Translations under genes and position numbers: made by a program
Shown here: piece after piece, positions 35,801 through 45,714 of the stretch
Layout of the letters: each line of letters begins with the position of its first letter
Numbering within the stretch: position 1 is the stretch's first letter
The notes under the pieces: generated by a model
What the model was told of the DNA's origin: nothing
The model's input: only the letters and a program-made list of their open reading frames with translations
The model's database searches: none
Assembly (NCBI RefSeq): GCF_017352215.1
Contig: NZ_CP071444.1
Location: 1,612,001 to 1,676,000, forward strand
From: Alkalibacter rhizosphaerae
GTDB taxonomy: Bacteria; Bacillota; Clostridia; Eubacteriales; Alkalibacteraceae
DNA length: 64,000 nucleotides
Direction of reading: 5' to 3'

Positions 35801-37153
35801 TCAATCCTGTCCGATTAGTTTGGCAACAAATCCCGTGTCAAAATGTCCTTGTTCAAATGCCGGATGGGACAAGATGCGCTTTTGCAGGGTCACATTGGTC
35901 TTGATGCCTTCCACGGTCAATTCCTTCAAAGCGGACCGCATTTTACGAATCGCTTCTTCCCGGTCGGCTCCAAGACAGATGATCTTGCACAGCATGGAAT
36001 CATAATAGACCGGTACTGTATATCCGGGATAAATATGGGTGTCCACCCGAACTCCGTTGCCTCCCGGCAAATGAAGGTTCCCGATTTTTCCGGCGCTGGG
36101 GGAAAAGGCGTTGTCCGGATCTTCTGCGTTGATCCGGCACTCCAGGGCATGGCCTCGAATGCACACCTGATCCTGAGTTAGAGACAACGAGTGCCCCTGG
36201 GCGATGCGGATCTGTTCCTTGATCAGGTCCACACCAGTGACCAGCTCCGTAGTGGGATGTTCCACCTGGATCCGGGTATTCATTTCGATAAAGTAGTAAT
36301 TGTGATCTTCATCCACCAGAAATTCTACGGTGCCGGCGCTGTAGTATCCGATAGCCTTGGCGGCCAGGACGGCGCTTTCGCCCATTTGTCGTCGCTTTTC
36401 CTCCTCCAGACAAGAGGAAGGAGCCTCTTCGATCATTTTTTGGTTGTTGCGCTGGATGGAACATTCCCGGTCGAAAAGGTGGATGGTGTTTCCTGCCTTG
36501 TCCGCCAAGATCTGAAATTCCACATGACGGCTGCTGGTAATGTATTTCTCCATATAAATGGAAGCGTCGCCGAAGGCATTTTGGGCTTCCGTTTTTGCTT
36601 GATGAAAAAAGGATGCCAATTCGTCCCTGTTGTGGACGATGCGCATACCCTTGCCGCCTCCGCCCATGGAGGCTTTGATGATGACGGGAAAACCGATCCC
36701 TTCCGCCAATTCGTAGGCTTGTTCCAGATCCCGGATCAAACCGTCGGAACCGGGGATAACCGGCACACCGCTGTTTTTCATCAATTCCCGAGCTGTGGAT
36801 TTATTGCCCATGTTCAATATGGCATCGGAAGATGGGCCGATGAAAGCAATGCCGCACTCTTCGCACATTTTGGCGAACCGGCTGTTTTCCGAAAGAAATC
36901 CGTATCCCGGATGGATGGCATCCACCCCCAGGGAAACGGCGGTGCTCATGATCCGTTCCAAGTGGAGATAACTGTCTCTGGGAGATCCGGATCCGATGCA
37001 GATGGAATAATCCGCCAGGGCAACATGAAGGCTTTCCTTGTCTGCAGTGGAATAAACGGCCACTGTCTCGATGTTCATCTCCCGGCAGGCGCGAATGATC
37101 CGAACGGCGATCTCGCCCCGATTTGCTATGAGGATCCGTTGAAAGGAGCTCAT
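35801..37153 (-). CDS. accC: Biotin carboxylase
   Basis: The 450-residue ATP-grasp subunit carboxylates biotin. It shows [20 protein letters not shown], the ATP-binding glycine loop [27 protein letters not shown] and [17 protein letters not shown] 37153 lies four bases after the accB stop. Confidence 0.98.
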   Translation of the reverse strand: MSSFQRILIANRGEIAVRIIRACREMNIETVAVYSTADKESLHVALADYSICIGSGSPRDSYLHLERIMSTAVSLGVDAIHPGYGFLSENSRFAKMCEECGIAFIGPSSDAILNMGNKSTARELMKNSGVPVIPGSDGLIRDLEQAYELAEGIGFPVIIKASMGGGGKGMRIVHNRDELASFFHQAKTEAQNAFGDASIYMEKYITSSRHVEFQILADKAGNTIHLFDRECSIQRNNQKMIEEAPSSCLEEEKRRQMGESAVLAAKAIGYYSAGTVEFLVDEDHNYYFIEMNTRIQVEHPTTELVTGVDLIKEQIRIAQGHSLSLTQDQVCIRGHALECRINAEDPDNAFSPSAGKIGNLHLPGGNGVRVDTHIYPGYTVPVYYDSMLCKIICLGADREEAIRKMRSALKELTVEGIKTNVTLQKRILSHPAFEQGHFDTGFVAKLIGQD

Positions 37154-37157
37154 GATC

Positions 37158-37600
37158 CTACGCCCTTTCGATGACCATCAGTGGCTGGTCAAATTCTACA
37201 ATGTCCTGATTGGATACCAGAATGGAAGTGACCACTCCGTCCCAGGGACTTTTGATTTCATTGAAGACTTTCATGGCTTCCAGTATACAAATCACTTCCC
37301 CAGCTTTGACCGGATCGCCCGGTTTTTTGAAAGGGGGGAATCCGGGGAAGAAGATTCGTAGTATATGCCTACCAGAGGGGACTTGATGACAAAGCCGTCT
37401 TCCTGTGGTTTTTTGTGTTCTGCGGGGGCAGGCGTTCCGCTAGCCACCAGTGTTGATGGCAAAGACTGGTTTGCCATAGGCGGGGCAAATATGCTATCCT
37501 TTTCTATGTTCAGTTCGGTTTCATCGATTTTCAGTTGCAGTTTTGTCATGTTTCCCTGGTCGAATCGATCCATGATGGTTAGAATATCTTTTATATCCAA
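37158..37600 (-). CDS. accB: Biotin carboxyl carrier protein, frameshifted in this sequence
   Basis: AccB carries the biotin. TTG 37600 follows AGGAGGAAA and gives a start MDIKDILTIMDRF. The frame breaks in the six-base run 37333-37338: one more base restores DSPPFKKPGDPVKAGEVICI and the biotinylation motif EAMKVFNEI, ending at 37158 (147 residues). As given, the protein would stop before biotinylation and be useless. A data error is likely, since the rest of the operon is intact. Confidence 0.9.
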
Positions 37601-37629
37601 TGGGTTTTCCTCCTGTGTTGTGAAAATAA

Positions 37630-37674
37630 TTTGATTCCTAAATAATTTGAGTATCAAAATCTTTGACAATCAAA
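37630..37674. promoter_or_regulatory. Three phased FabT-like operators between accB and fabV
   Basis: Boxes of pattern TTTGA-N3-TCAAA occur at 37646-37658 (TTTGA-GTA-TCAAA) and 37662-37674 (TTTGA-CAA-TCAAA). A degenerate one sits at 37630-37642 (TTTGA-TTC-CTAAA). Starts are exactly 16 bases apart. The pattern matches the streptococcal FabT box as I know it (TTTGA-N-TATCAAA). The third box overlaps the fabV -35 element. No MarR-type regulator is in the window. Confidence 0.7.
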
Positions 37675-37692
37675 GTATATGTGCAATATAAT
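37663..37692 (+). promoter_or_regulatory. Sigma-A promoter of fabV
   Basis: TTGACA (37663-37668), 18-base spacer, TATAAT (37687-37692). Confidence 0.8.
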
Positions 37693-37753
37693 ACAAAGTG
37701 ATGAACTTGTCAACAAAAAATGATGACGTGAAATGATTCGGGAGGAAATGAAA

Positions 37754-38950
37754 TTGATAATAAAACCAGTGATTAAAAGCAACATTTGTGTACGGGTCCA
37801 TCCCATTGGATGCCGGGAAAATGTGAAGAGGCAAATCGACCATGTAAAAAAGGAAGGACATTTTGAAGGACCGAAGAAGGCATTGATCGTGGGAGGGTCT
37901 TCCGGATATGGGCTGGCCAGCCGGATCGCCCTGGCTTTCGGCGCCGGTACGGAAACGGTGAACGTGTCCTTTGAAATCCCGCCAAAAGGGTCCAGCAAGA
38001 CCGGAACAGCCGGCTGGTGGAACAACGTATACTTTCAGCAGTTTGCAAAAGAAGCAGGGCTGTCCTGCAAAGATTTTGTAGGCGATGCTTTTTCAAAAGA
38101 AATGAAAGACCAGGTCCTTACCTATTTAAAAGAGAAAGTGGGGAAGATCGACCTGCTGGTGTACAGCCTGGCGTCGAACCGGCGAACGGATCCCAAAGAC
38201 GGAGTCACCTACTCTTCCGTCTTGAAGAGCATCGGAGAGGAAGTCCGGGGGTATACCATCGACATCAACAACTTGTCCCTGAAAGAGGAAGTCATGGAAA
38301 CGGCCACGGAAGACGAGATCCAGAGCACCATCAAGGTCATGGGTGGTGAAGACTGGCAATGGTGGGTGGAATTGCTGGATGAAGCCGGATTGCTGGCAGA
38401 TGGATTCAAGACCATCGCCTACACTTACTTGGGAAGCGAAGCCACATACGCCATCTACTCGGACGGGACCATCGGTCAGGCGAAAAAGCATCTGGAAATG
38501 TCGGCGGAGAAGATGACCAAAGAGTTGAAAGAGAAATACGACGGAGAAGCACTGATATCTTCCAGCAAGGCCATCGTGACCAAAGCCAGCATCTACATCC
38601 CCATTTTCCCGGTGTATGGCGCCGTTCTTTACAAGGTCATGAAGGAGATGGGGACCCACGAAGGGGAGATCGAGCAGAAATACCGCCTTTTCAAGGACAT
38701 GATCTACGGAGACAAGAGGATCACGGACGTAAAGGGACGGATCCGACCGGACAACCTGGAGATGGAAGAGGATGTCCAGGAGGAAGTGGCCCGACTCATG
38801 GCTACGGTAAACAACGACAATATTCAAGAAAAGACGGACATCAAAGGGTTTGTGGAAGATTTTCTGCGAATCAATGGGTTTTGTTTTGACACGGTGGATT
38901 ATGAAGCCGATGTGGATCTGGAAGAATTGGCCAAGCTGCCTTTAGAGTAA
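37754..38950 (+). CDS. fabV: Trans-2-enoyl-ACP/CoA reductase FabV (Ter)
   Basis: The 398-residue NAD(P)H-dependent enoyl reductase completes fatty acid elongation or reduces crotonyl-CoA. TTG 37754 is eight bases after GGGAGG and gives MIIKPVIKSNICVRVHPIGC, matching the family start; ATG 37733 and 37748 do not fit the ribosome site. Cofactor motif GGSSGYGLASRIALAFG, SLASNRRTDP and the extended Tyr-x8-Lys motif YSDGTIGQAK are present. Divergent from the acc-fab operon, which lacks fabI/fabK, so it is probably the FAS reductase. Confidence 0.96.
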   Translation: MIIKPVIKSNICVRVHPIGCRENVKRQIDHVKKEGHFEGPKKALIVGGSSGYGLASRIALAFGAGTETVNVSFEIPPKGSSKTGTAGWWNNVYFQQFAKEAGLSCKDFVGDAFSKEMKDQVLTYLKEKVGKIDLLVYSLASNRRTDPKDGVTYSSVLKSIGEEVRGYTIDINNLSLKEEVMETATEDEIQSTIKVMGGEDWQWWVELLDEAGLLADGFKTIAYTYLGSEATYAIYSDGTIGQAKKHLEMSAEKMTKELKEKYDGEALISSSKAIVTKASIYIPIFPVYGAVLYKVMKEMGTHEGEIEQKYRLFKDMIYGDKRITDVKGRIRPDNLEMEEDVQEEVARLMATVNNDNIQEKTDIKGFVEDFLRINGFCFDTVDYEADVDLEELAKLPLE

Positions 38951-38953
38951 GTT

Positions 38954-39005
38954 CTAAAATGGGGACGGTGACTTTTTTGCGAAAAAGTCACCGTCCCCAT
39001 TTTAG
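38954..39005. repeat. GGGACGGT-type palindromic repeat, copy 3 (variant)
   Basis: A 24-pair perfect stem begins CTAAAATGGGGACGGTGAC and closes over a TGCG loop. It shares GGGGACGGT with the other two copies, but its inner arm differs (GACTTTTT instead of TCTTTTGATTAC). It lies just after fabV and can terminate it. Confidence 0.85.
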
Positions 39006-39077
39006 CTTATCAGCTTTCCTACAATCTCCTGAAGGAGAATGGTATAATAGGGCGTATAAGAATGTAGGAGACGAGCC

Positions 39078-41299
39078 ATGGACAAAATTTCCGGAACCAT
39101 TGAAAACATCATATATCACAACGAGATCAACAATTTCACGGTCATGGACCTGGATGCCGGCGGGAAAATGATCACCATCACCGGGAATTTCCCCCCATGA
39201 ACCAGGGGGAATATATTACGGTGAAGGGTGTCTGGAGCGAACACCCCAATTTTGGCCTGCAGATGAAAGCCCACAGCTTCCAACTGGAAGTACCGGAATC
39301 CGCAGAGGGAATGGAAAAATACCTGGCCTCCGGGCTGATCACAGGGATCGGGGAAAAGAAGGCCCGATTGCTGGTGGAACGCTTTGGAGATGACGTCCTG
39401 GACATCATACGATATAGTCCCAACCGACTGACGGAAGTGGAGGGCATCGGCACGAAGACGGCCCAGCGGATCAGCGAATCCTTCAACGAACACCGGGAAG
39501 TCATGGACATCGTCATGTTTCTGGGAGAATACGGCATCTCTTCTTCCTTGGCCATGCGGGTCTACAAGGTATACCGGGAAAATACCATCTCCGTCATTCG
39601 GGAGAATCCATATCGCCTCATCCGGGATGTCCACGGCATCGGATTCAAGATCGCCGACGAGATCGCCATGCACATGGGGGTGGAAGAAGGATCCCCCTTT
39701 CGTATCATGGCAGGGATCAAGCACATCCTGCAGCAGTGCTACAACGACGGAAACATGTTCATGGAAGAAGAGGAACTTTTAAGGCGAGGCCGGGAGATCC
39801 TGCAGATCGACGAAGATACGGCAGCGGAAAATCTGGAAGAGCTGACCCTCCAAGGAGAAGTCAAGCTGGAGCTGGTGGACGGGGAGCGGGTCTATTACAC
39901 CCTGCCCCTGTACATGGCGGAAGCCAACGTGGCGGACAAGATCGTGGAGATCTCCGGCTATCGGTATGAAAATCAGATCATCAACGTGGATTCCATCATA
40001 ACGTCTTACGAAGAGAGAAATCACATCGAATTGGATGAAGTCCAAAAAGAAGCCATTCGGGCATCCATCGAACATGGCGTGGTGATCATCACCGGAGGTC
40101 CTGGTACCGGAAAGACCACCATCATCAAATGCATCCTGGAAGTGTTTGAAAAGCTGGATTATGAGATCGCTCTGGCGGCCCCAACAGGCCGGGCGGCAAA
40201 GCGAATGAATGAAACCACCGGCTTCGACGCAAAGACGATCCACCGGATGCTAGAATATGGATACTCGGAAAATGAAGAGGAACAGACCTTCGACCGCAAC
40301 GAGGAAAATCCCGTGGAAGCGGACCTGATCATCGTGGACGAGGCATCCATGATCGACATCCTGATGATGAATCACCTGCTCCAGGCGGTTTCCCTGGGGA
40401 CCCGGCTGATCCTGGTGGGGGACATCAACCAGCTTCCCAGCGTCGGTCCGGGAAACGTCCTGAAGGATTTCATGGACAGCGGCGCCGTTCCCATGGTCAA
40501 GCTGGAAAAGATCTTCCGGCAAGCCCAGGAGAGCATGATCGTGGTCAATGCTCACCGCATCAACAGTGGGGAGATGCCCATCGTCAACAACCGGGAAAAG
40601 GACTTTTACTTTATCCAGTGCGCATCGGCGGAAAAGATCCGCCAGACCATCCTGGACATTTCCACCCACCGGTTGAAAAACTACAACAACTACGATTTTT
40701 TTGAGGACATACAGATCGTTTCTCCCATCAAAAAAGGCCCGGCGGGGATCTATGAGCTGAATCGATTGCTCCAGGCCAACCTAAATCCGCCCAAGCCGGA
40801 TAAAAAGGAACGATCCTTCACCAACACCCTTTTTCGGGAAGGGGACAAGGTGATGCAGATCCGAAACAACTACAACATGGAGTGGACGGACGTGAAGACC
40901 CAGGAAGAAGGCCGGGGGATCTTCAACGGAGACATCGGCCGGATCCAGGAGATCCGGTTGATGGACAAGGTGGTCGTGGTGGTTTTCGATGACGACAAAA
41001 AAGTCCATTACACCTTTGAACAAATGGACGAACTGATGCTGGCCTACGCCATCACGGTCCATAAAAGCCAGGGAAGCGAATTTCCTGTGGTGGTGATGCC
41101 GGTCTTCCAGGGTCCAAGGATGCTTCTGAACCGGAATCTGCTCTATACGGCGGTGACAAGAGGTAGAGAGATGGTGATCCTGGTTGGCCACAAGTCCTAT
41201 TTGCAGGCCATGATCAACAACATCCAGACGGTCCTGCGAAAAACCGGACTGAAACAGCGGATCATGGACAACGTGACAAGGAGGCAATGGCTTGATTGA
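39078..41299 (+). CDS. recD2: RecD2-type ATP-dependent DNA helicase, frameshifted in this sequence
   Basis: A superfamily 1B 5'-3' helicase. ATG 39078 (MDKISGTIENIIYHNEIN) follows TAGGAG. The frame breaks at the six-C run 39191-39196; one more C gives ITGNFPPMNQGEYITVKGVW and an unbroken 740-residue protein. Visible are an N-terminal OB-like domain, helix-hairpin-helix repeats (LITGIGEKKARLLVERFG, EGIGTKTAQRI), Walker A GGPGTGKTTIIK, Walker B IIVDEASMIDI and a UvrD-like C-terminus (AITVHKSQGSEFPVV). Overlaps comF by eight bases. Confidence 0.92.
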
Positions 41300-42032
41300 A
41301 TGGTGGATGGACACCTTGTTTATGGAAAATGGAAAGTGCCCTGTGTGCAAAAGGGTGCTTTTTTTCACGAAAAAACATCTCTGCAAGACCTGTATGGAGA
41401 AGCTGGAGGAGAGGCGGGAGATCCATTGCGTCCATTGCGGCCGCCAGAAAAGTTCCGACCGGTTGACGATCTGCATGGACTGTCTGTCCCGACCTCCCGT
41501 ATATGGGAAGGGATACTGCGGCTTTGCCTACAGGGAGGAGATCAAAGGTCTGGTGTATGCCATGAAATTCAAGAACCGACCAGGCCTGTGCCGATTTTTC
41601 GGCAGTTGGATGGCAAGTCGGCTGGAGGCACGCTGCAACAGGGAGATCTTTGACCACATCGACGTCATCGTACCAGTTCCCCTCCACGAAGAAACACTGG
41701 CCAAACGGGGATACAACCAAAGCGAGGAACTCGCCCTGGGTCTCCTTGAGGGATGGTCAGGTTGGAAAGAAGAAAAGCCCCCAATCTATTCTCATGGGTT
41801 GGAGAAAAGAGGGGATGGAAGACACCAACGGGAGCTGGACAAGGCGGAGCGACAAAAGAATGCAGAGAAAATTTTCCATGTAAAAGACCCTGGAATGATC
41901 CAGGGTCGTCATGTTCTTTTGGTGGATGATGTTCTCACCACCGGCGCCACGGCCAATGCCTGTGCAGCGGCTTTATTGAGATCTGGTGCTAAAAGCGTGG
42001 ATGTGGTGGTGTTTGCCGGTGTGGAATCGTGA
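41292..42032 (+). CDS. comF: ComF family phosphoribosyltransferase-like protein
   Basis: The 246-residue protein has an N-terminal double zinc ribbon (CPVCKR, CKTC, CVHCGR, CMDC). A type I phosphoribosyltransferase domain follows, with VPVPLHEETLAKRGYNQSEE and the PRPP loop VLLVDDVLTTGAT. ComF proteins support DNA uptake and recombination. Start TTG 41292 follows GGAGG by seven bases and overlaps the recD2 end, so coupling is likely. It is convergent with murB, three bases apart. Confidence 0.92.
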   Translation: MIEWWMDTLFMENGKCPVCKRVLFFTKKHLCKTCMEKLEERREIHCVHCGRQKSSDRLTICMDCLSRPPVYGKGYCGFAYREEIKGLVYAMKFKNRPGLCRFFGSWMASRLEARCNREIFDHIDVIVPVPLHEETLAKRGYNQSEELALGLLEGWSGWKEEKPPIYSHGLEKRGDGRHQRELDKAERQKNAEKIFHVKDPGMIQGRHVLLVDDVLTTGATANACAAALLRSGAKSVDVVVFAGVES

Positions 42033-42035
42033 GGA

Positions 42036-42950
42036 TCAATCTTCTCCGATGATCTTCACTTCCGTCTCCATCTCTACTTGGAAGGTATCCTTCACCGTTT
42101 CCTGTACGTGCTCGATCAGCTGAAGAATGTCTTTTGCAGTAGCTTGGCCGATGTTGACGATGAATCCGCAGTGTTTGGTGCTCACCTGTGCTCCCCCGAT
42201 GGCGTGACCCTTCAAATGGCAATCCTCGATGAGTTTTCCGGCAAAGTGTCCGACTGGACGCTTGAAGGTGCTGCCTGCACTGGGTAGTTCCAAGGGTTGC
42301 TTTGACTTTCTCCGGGCATCGAAGTCGTCCATCATGACCTTGATGGATTTCTTGTTGCCCTGTTTCAGGTGCAGCACTCCGGAGAGGACCACCAGATTTT
42401 TTCGTTGGACCGCGCTGGTGCGGTACCCCAGTTCCAGCTCGCCGTTGACCAATTCGTGGATGTTTCCATCCATGTCGATGCCCCTGGCACTGTGCAATAC
42501 ATCCTTGATCTCTCCGCCATAGGCTCCGGCGTTCATGGTGATGGCTCCACCCAGGGTCCCGGGGATCCCCGATGCAAAGGCCAGTCCCTCCAGTTCGTTT
42601 TCATAGGCGATCTTGGCCAGGCGGGACAGCAATACGCCGCTTTGACATTCCAGGGTTTCCCCAAGAAGGACGCATTTGCTGAAATTGGAAGCCAGTTTGA
42701 TGATGACTCCCCGATAGCCTCCATCCCGGACAAGGAGATTGCTGCCGTTGCCCATGATATAATAGGAGACATTGTTCCTTTTGCAAACTTCGATGATGTG
42801 GCCGATCTGTTTTTCCGTTTCCGGCGTCAGCAAAAAATCCGCGTCGCCACCTGCCTTGAACGATGTATGCTTTTTCATGGGAGCGTGGATGACGATCTGT
42901 TCCGGCTGCAAAAAATTCTCAAATTCCATTTTCATATATTCTATATTCAT
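42036..42950 (-). CDS. murB: UDP-N-acetylenolpyruvoylglucosamine reductase MurB
   Basis: The 304-residue FAD enzyme reduces UDP-GlcNAc-enolpyruvate in peptidoglycan synthesis. Features: HTSFKAGGDADFLLTP, YYIMGNGSNLLVRDGGYRG (FAD loop), GIPGTLGGAITMNAGAYGGE and a C-terminal SAGSTFKRP with the catalytic Ser. ATG 42950 is chosen because GGAGGAAT lies nine bases upstream. Confidence 0.96.
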   Translation of the reverse strand: MNIEYMKMEFENFLQPEQIVIHAPMKKHTSFKAGGDADFLLTPETEKQIGHIIEVCKRNNVSYYIMGNGSNLLVRDGGYRGVIIKLASNFSKCVLLGETLECQSGVLLSRLAKIAYENELEGLAFASGIPGTLGGAITMNAGAYGGEIKDVLHSARGIDMDGNIHELVNGELELGYRTSAVQRKNLVVLSGVLHLKQGNKKSIKVMMDDFDARRKSKQPLELPSAGSTFKRPVGHFAGKLIEDCHLKGHAIGGAQVSTKHCGFIVNIGQATAKDILQLIEHVQETVKDTFQVEMETEVKIIGED

Positions 42951-43093
42951 TCGTTGTATTCCTCCAAGGTTGGTCCATGCAAAATCCAAACCCATTATAT
43001 TCATTATTCCAATAATTATCAAGGAAGAATTCCTCAGCCTTCGCCAAAAGGGCCAATCTATTATATAATATAGGGAAGTGAAGGGGTGATTTT

Positions 43094-43837
43094 ATGAAAA
43101 TTACTGGGGATCTACATACCCATACCACATATAGCCATGGAAAGGGATCCATGGAGGACAATGTTCGCCAGGCCCTGGAGCTGGGACTGAAGAAGATCGC
43201 CATAACGGACCACGGAAGCGGTCATTTGTTTTACGGCGTCAAGAAGGAAAACTGGAAGCGGATGCGCAAGGAAGCGGACGATCTTCAAAAGAAATATCCC
43301 TCCATCAAGATCGAGTTGGGGGTGGAAGCAAACATCATATCAACGGACGGGACCATTGATGTGGACAAAGAACTCTTCCAACTGTTGGATGTGGTCAACG
43401 TGGGGTATCATTATGGTGTCGGAGTAAAAAAAATTTCCGACATATTCGGGTTTTATATCTTGAATCTATTGGCAAAAGGATTTCCCGCTCTTCGAGGAAA
43501 AGCCAGAAGGGTCAACACCAAAGCCTTGCTGCTGGCCATGGACCGCTATAAGATCCGCATGATCACCCATCCGGGGGCAAAGGTGCCGGTGGATATGGCC
43601 CAAATCGCCCAAAAGGCGGCAAAGAAAAAAGTATTGCTGGAGATCAATGCCCACCATGGTCATCTGACGGCAAAAGATGTGAAGATCGCCATGGAATACC
43701 CGGTGAAATTCGCCATCAACAGCGATGCCCATGAAAGCAGGCATGTGGGAATGGTGGAAGAAGGGATCAAGATCGCCCAGGAAGCCGGCTTGGATCCAAA
43801 GAGGATCATGAATGTGGAAGGGGATGGGACAAAATGA
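43094..43837 (+). CDS. PHP domain phosphoesterase
   Basis: The 247-residue protein has the PHP metal motifs: GDLHTHTTYSHGKGSMEDN (HxH plus His), ITDHGSG, ELGVEANI, and the C-terminal NSDAHESRHVG. It resembles YcdX-type or histidinol-phosphatase-like stand-alone PHP proteins; substrate unknown. It heads the rapZ-yvcK-whiA cluster with a four-base ATGA overlap, suggesting a functional link. Confidence 0.9.
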   Translation: MKITGDLHTHTTYSHGKGSMEDNVRQALELGLKKIAITDHGSGHLFYGVKKENWKRMRKEADDLQKKYPSIKIELGVEANIISTDGTIDVDKELFQLLDVVNVGYHYGVGVKKISDIFGFYILNLLAKGFPALRGKARRVNTKALLLAMDRYKIRMITHPGAKVPVDMAQIAQKAAKKKVLLEINAHHGHLTAKDVKIAMEYPVKFAINSDAHESRHVGMVEEGIKIAQEAGLDPKRIMNVEGDGTK

Positions 43838-44709
43838 GATTTGTGATAATCACCGGATTGTCTGGAGCCGGAAAAAGCAATACCATACGGGCTTTTGAAG
43901 ACTGGGGATTCTTTTGTGTGGACAACCTGCCGCCAAAGCTGGTGCCCACCTTTGCTGAGCTGTGTAGTCGGTCCGACAACAACATCGAAAACGTGGCCGT
44001 AGGCGTAGACAGCCGGGGCGGAGTTTTTTTTGACGACTTTGAGCAGGTTTTGTTGGAGATGCGGGAGCGGAAGTTCAAGTTTGACCTTTTGTTTCTGGAA
44101 GCCCATGACAATGTCCTGGTCACCAGGTACAAGGAATCCCGCAGAAAGCATCCCCTGGCCACCGAGTCCAGGATCTCCGTTGCCATGGAATTGGAACGGG
44201 AGAAGCTGGAGAAGATCCGGGCCATGGCAGACCATATCATCGATACGTCCAGCCTTGCGGTAAAAGAGTTAAAGGAAGAATTGGAAAAAATATATTTGCA
44301 GGACATGCCCACCAGCGGTATGCTGATCAACGTTGTCTCTTTCGGGTACAAATACGGCATACCCATGGATGCAGATCTTTTGTTCGATGTGCGTTTTTTG
44401 CCAAACCCCTTTTATGACGAACACCTGAGAGCCTTGACGGGAAACGACAAACCGGTCCAGGACTTTGTCCTTCATTTTGAACAAACCCAAGCATTTGTGG
44501 AAAAATTGATGGACTTGTTGGAATATACCATTCCTTACTACGAGGAGGAAGGCAAAGCCCAGCTGGTGGTTGCCATCGGCTGTACAGGAGGACAGCATCG
44601 CTCCGTCACCCTGGTCAATCACATCCAGGAACTCCTCCAAAAAAACGGACACTGGGTCGTCATCGATCATCGGGACATTCGAAAGCATTTGTCTGAGGGA
44701 GAAAAGTAA
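43834..44709 (+). CDS. rapZ: RapZ/YvcJ nucleotide-binding protein
   Basis: The 291-residue P-loop protein has Walker A ITGLSGAGKSNTIRAFEDWG, CVDNLPPKL, and the C-terminal domain GCTGGQHRSVTLVNHI. In Gram-negatives RapZ governs amino-sugar synthesis through small RNAs. In Firmicutes YvcJ is a nucleotidase/NTPase of unclear role. The fixed order rapZ-yvcK-whiA is a Firmicutes hallmark. Confidence 0.95.
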   Translation: MRFVIITGLSGAGKSNTIRAFEDWGFFCVDNLPPKLVPTFAELCSRSDNNIENVAVGVDSRGGVFFDDFEQVLLEMRERKFKFDLLFLEAHDNVLVTRYKESRRKHPLATESRISVAMELEREKLEKIRAMADHIIDTSSLAVKELKEELEKIYLQDMPTSGMLINVVSFGYKYGIPMDADLLFDVRFLPNPFYDEHLRALTGNDKPVQDFVLHFEQTQAFVEKLMDLLEYTIPYYEEEGKAQLVVAIGCTGGQHRSVTLVNHIQELLQKNGHWVVIDHRDIRKHLSEGEK

Positions 44710-44710
44710 T

Positions 44711-45700
44711 ATGGTGGGAAAGAAGAGGACCTTGAAAAAGCACGACAAGCGTGTCGTTGTTGTGGGAGGTGGAACGGGAAGTTCCGTCATCTTAAGAGGA
44801 TTGAAACTTTTCACGGAGAATATCACAGCCATTGTTACCGTTGCCGATGACGGCGGAGGATCCGGAGTTCTGCGGGAAGACCTGGGCATGCTTCCTCCAG
44901 GGGACATTCGAAGCTGCATTCTGGCGCTAGCCGATGATGAAGGGATCATGCAGCAGCTGCTCAATTACCGATTTGAAGAAGGCATGCTCAAAGGGCAGAG
45001 TTTCGGAAATTTGTTTCTGGCGGCCATGAACGGCATCAGCGGCAATTTTATGGAAGCGGTCAAAAATGCCAGCGATGTCATGGCCATCAAAGGGACGGTT
45101 CTTCCGATTTCGCTGGATCAGATCACCTTGCGGGCCACCTTCCAAAACGGAGAAACGGTAAATGGGGAATCCATCATTCCCGCCCGTGCCATTGAAAGAA
45201 AGACGAAAATAAAGGAAGTATCCATCGATCCGGCAGATGCCAAACCACTACCGGAGGCCATCGACGCCATTATGGACGCCCAGGCGATCATCATCGGACC
45301 TGGAAGCCTGTATACGAGCATCATTCCCAATCTTTTGGTAGAGGGGATGAAAGAGGCCCTGTTGAAAACGAAAGCGAAACGGTTCTACATATCCAATATT
45401 ATGACCCAGCCCGGGGAAACGGAAGGATATGACGTGTGGGACCATGTCCAGGCCATCGCCGCCCATATGAAATGCGACAGCCAGGAGATTTTTGACTACA
45501 TCGTCATCAACCGGGGAAAAGAACTGGGCGAATCTTTGGAAAAATATCAACAGGGCGGAGCCGCCCGTGTCCGATTTCTGGAGGAGAGATTCGCGGGCAT
45601 GTCTTATGAACTGATCAAGGACGACTTCTCAGAAATCAAAAGTCAATATATACGACACAATGCCTACAAGGTGGCGGAAGCGATCTTGGAAAAAGTGTAA
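44711..45700 (+). CDS. yvcK: YvcK/CofD-like gluconeogenesis factor
   Basis: The 329-residue protein of the YvcK family is needed for growth on gluconeogenic carbon and for cell-wall homeostasis, probably binding UDP-sugars. Visible motifs: VVVVGGGTGSSVILRGLK, TVADDGGGSGVLRE, QSFGNLFLAAMN and IGPGSLYTSIIPNLLV. ATG 44711 follows GAGGGAG and rapZ by one base; an earlier in-frame ATG lies inside rapZ. Confidence 0.94.
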   Translation: MVGKKRTLKKHDKRVVVVGGGTGSSVILRGLKLFTENITAIVTVADDGGGSGVLREDLGMLPPGDIRSCILALADDEGIMQQLLNYRFEEGMLKGQSFGNLFLAAMNGISGNFMEAVKNASDVMAIKGTVLPISLDQITLRATFQNGETVNGESIIPARAIERKTKIKEVSIDPADAKPLPEAIDAIMDAQAIIIGPGSLYTSIIPNLLVEGMKEALLKTKAKRFYISNIMTQPGETEGYDVWDHVQAIAAHMKCDSQEIFDYIVINRGKELGESLEKYQQGGAARVRFLEERFAGMSYELIKDDFSEIKSQYIRHNAYKVAEAILEKV

Positions 45701-45714
45701 ACGGAGGAAATTTC

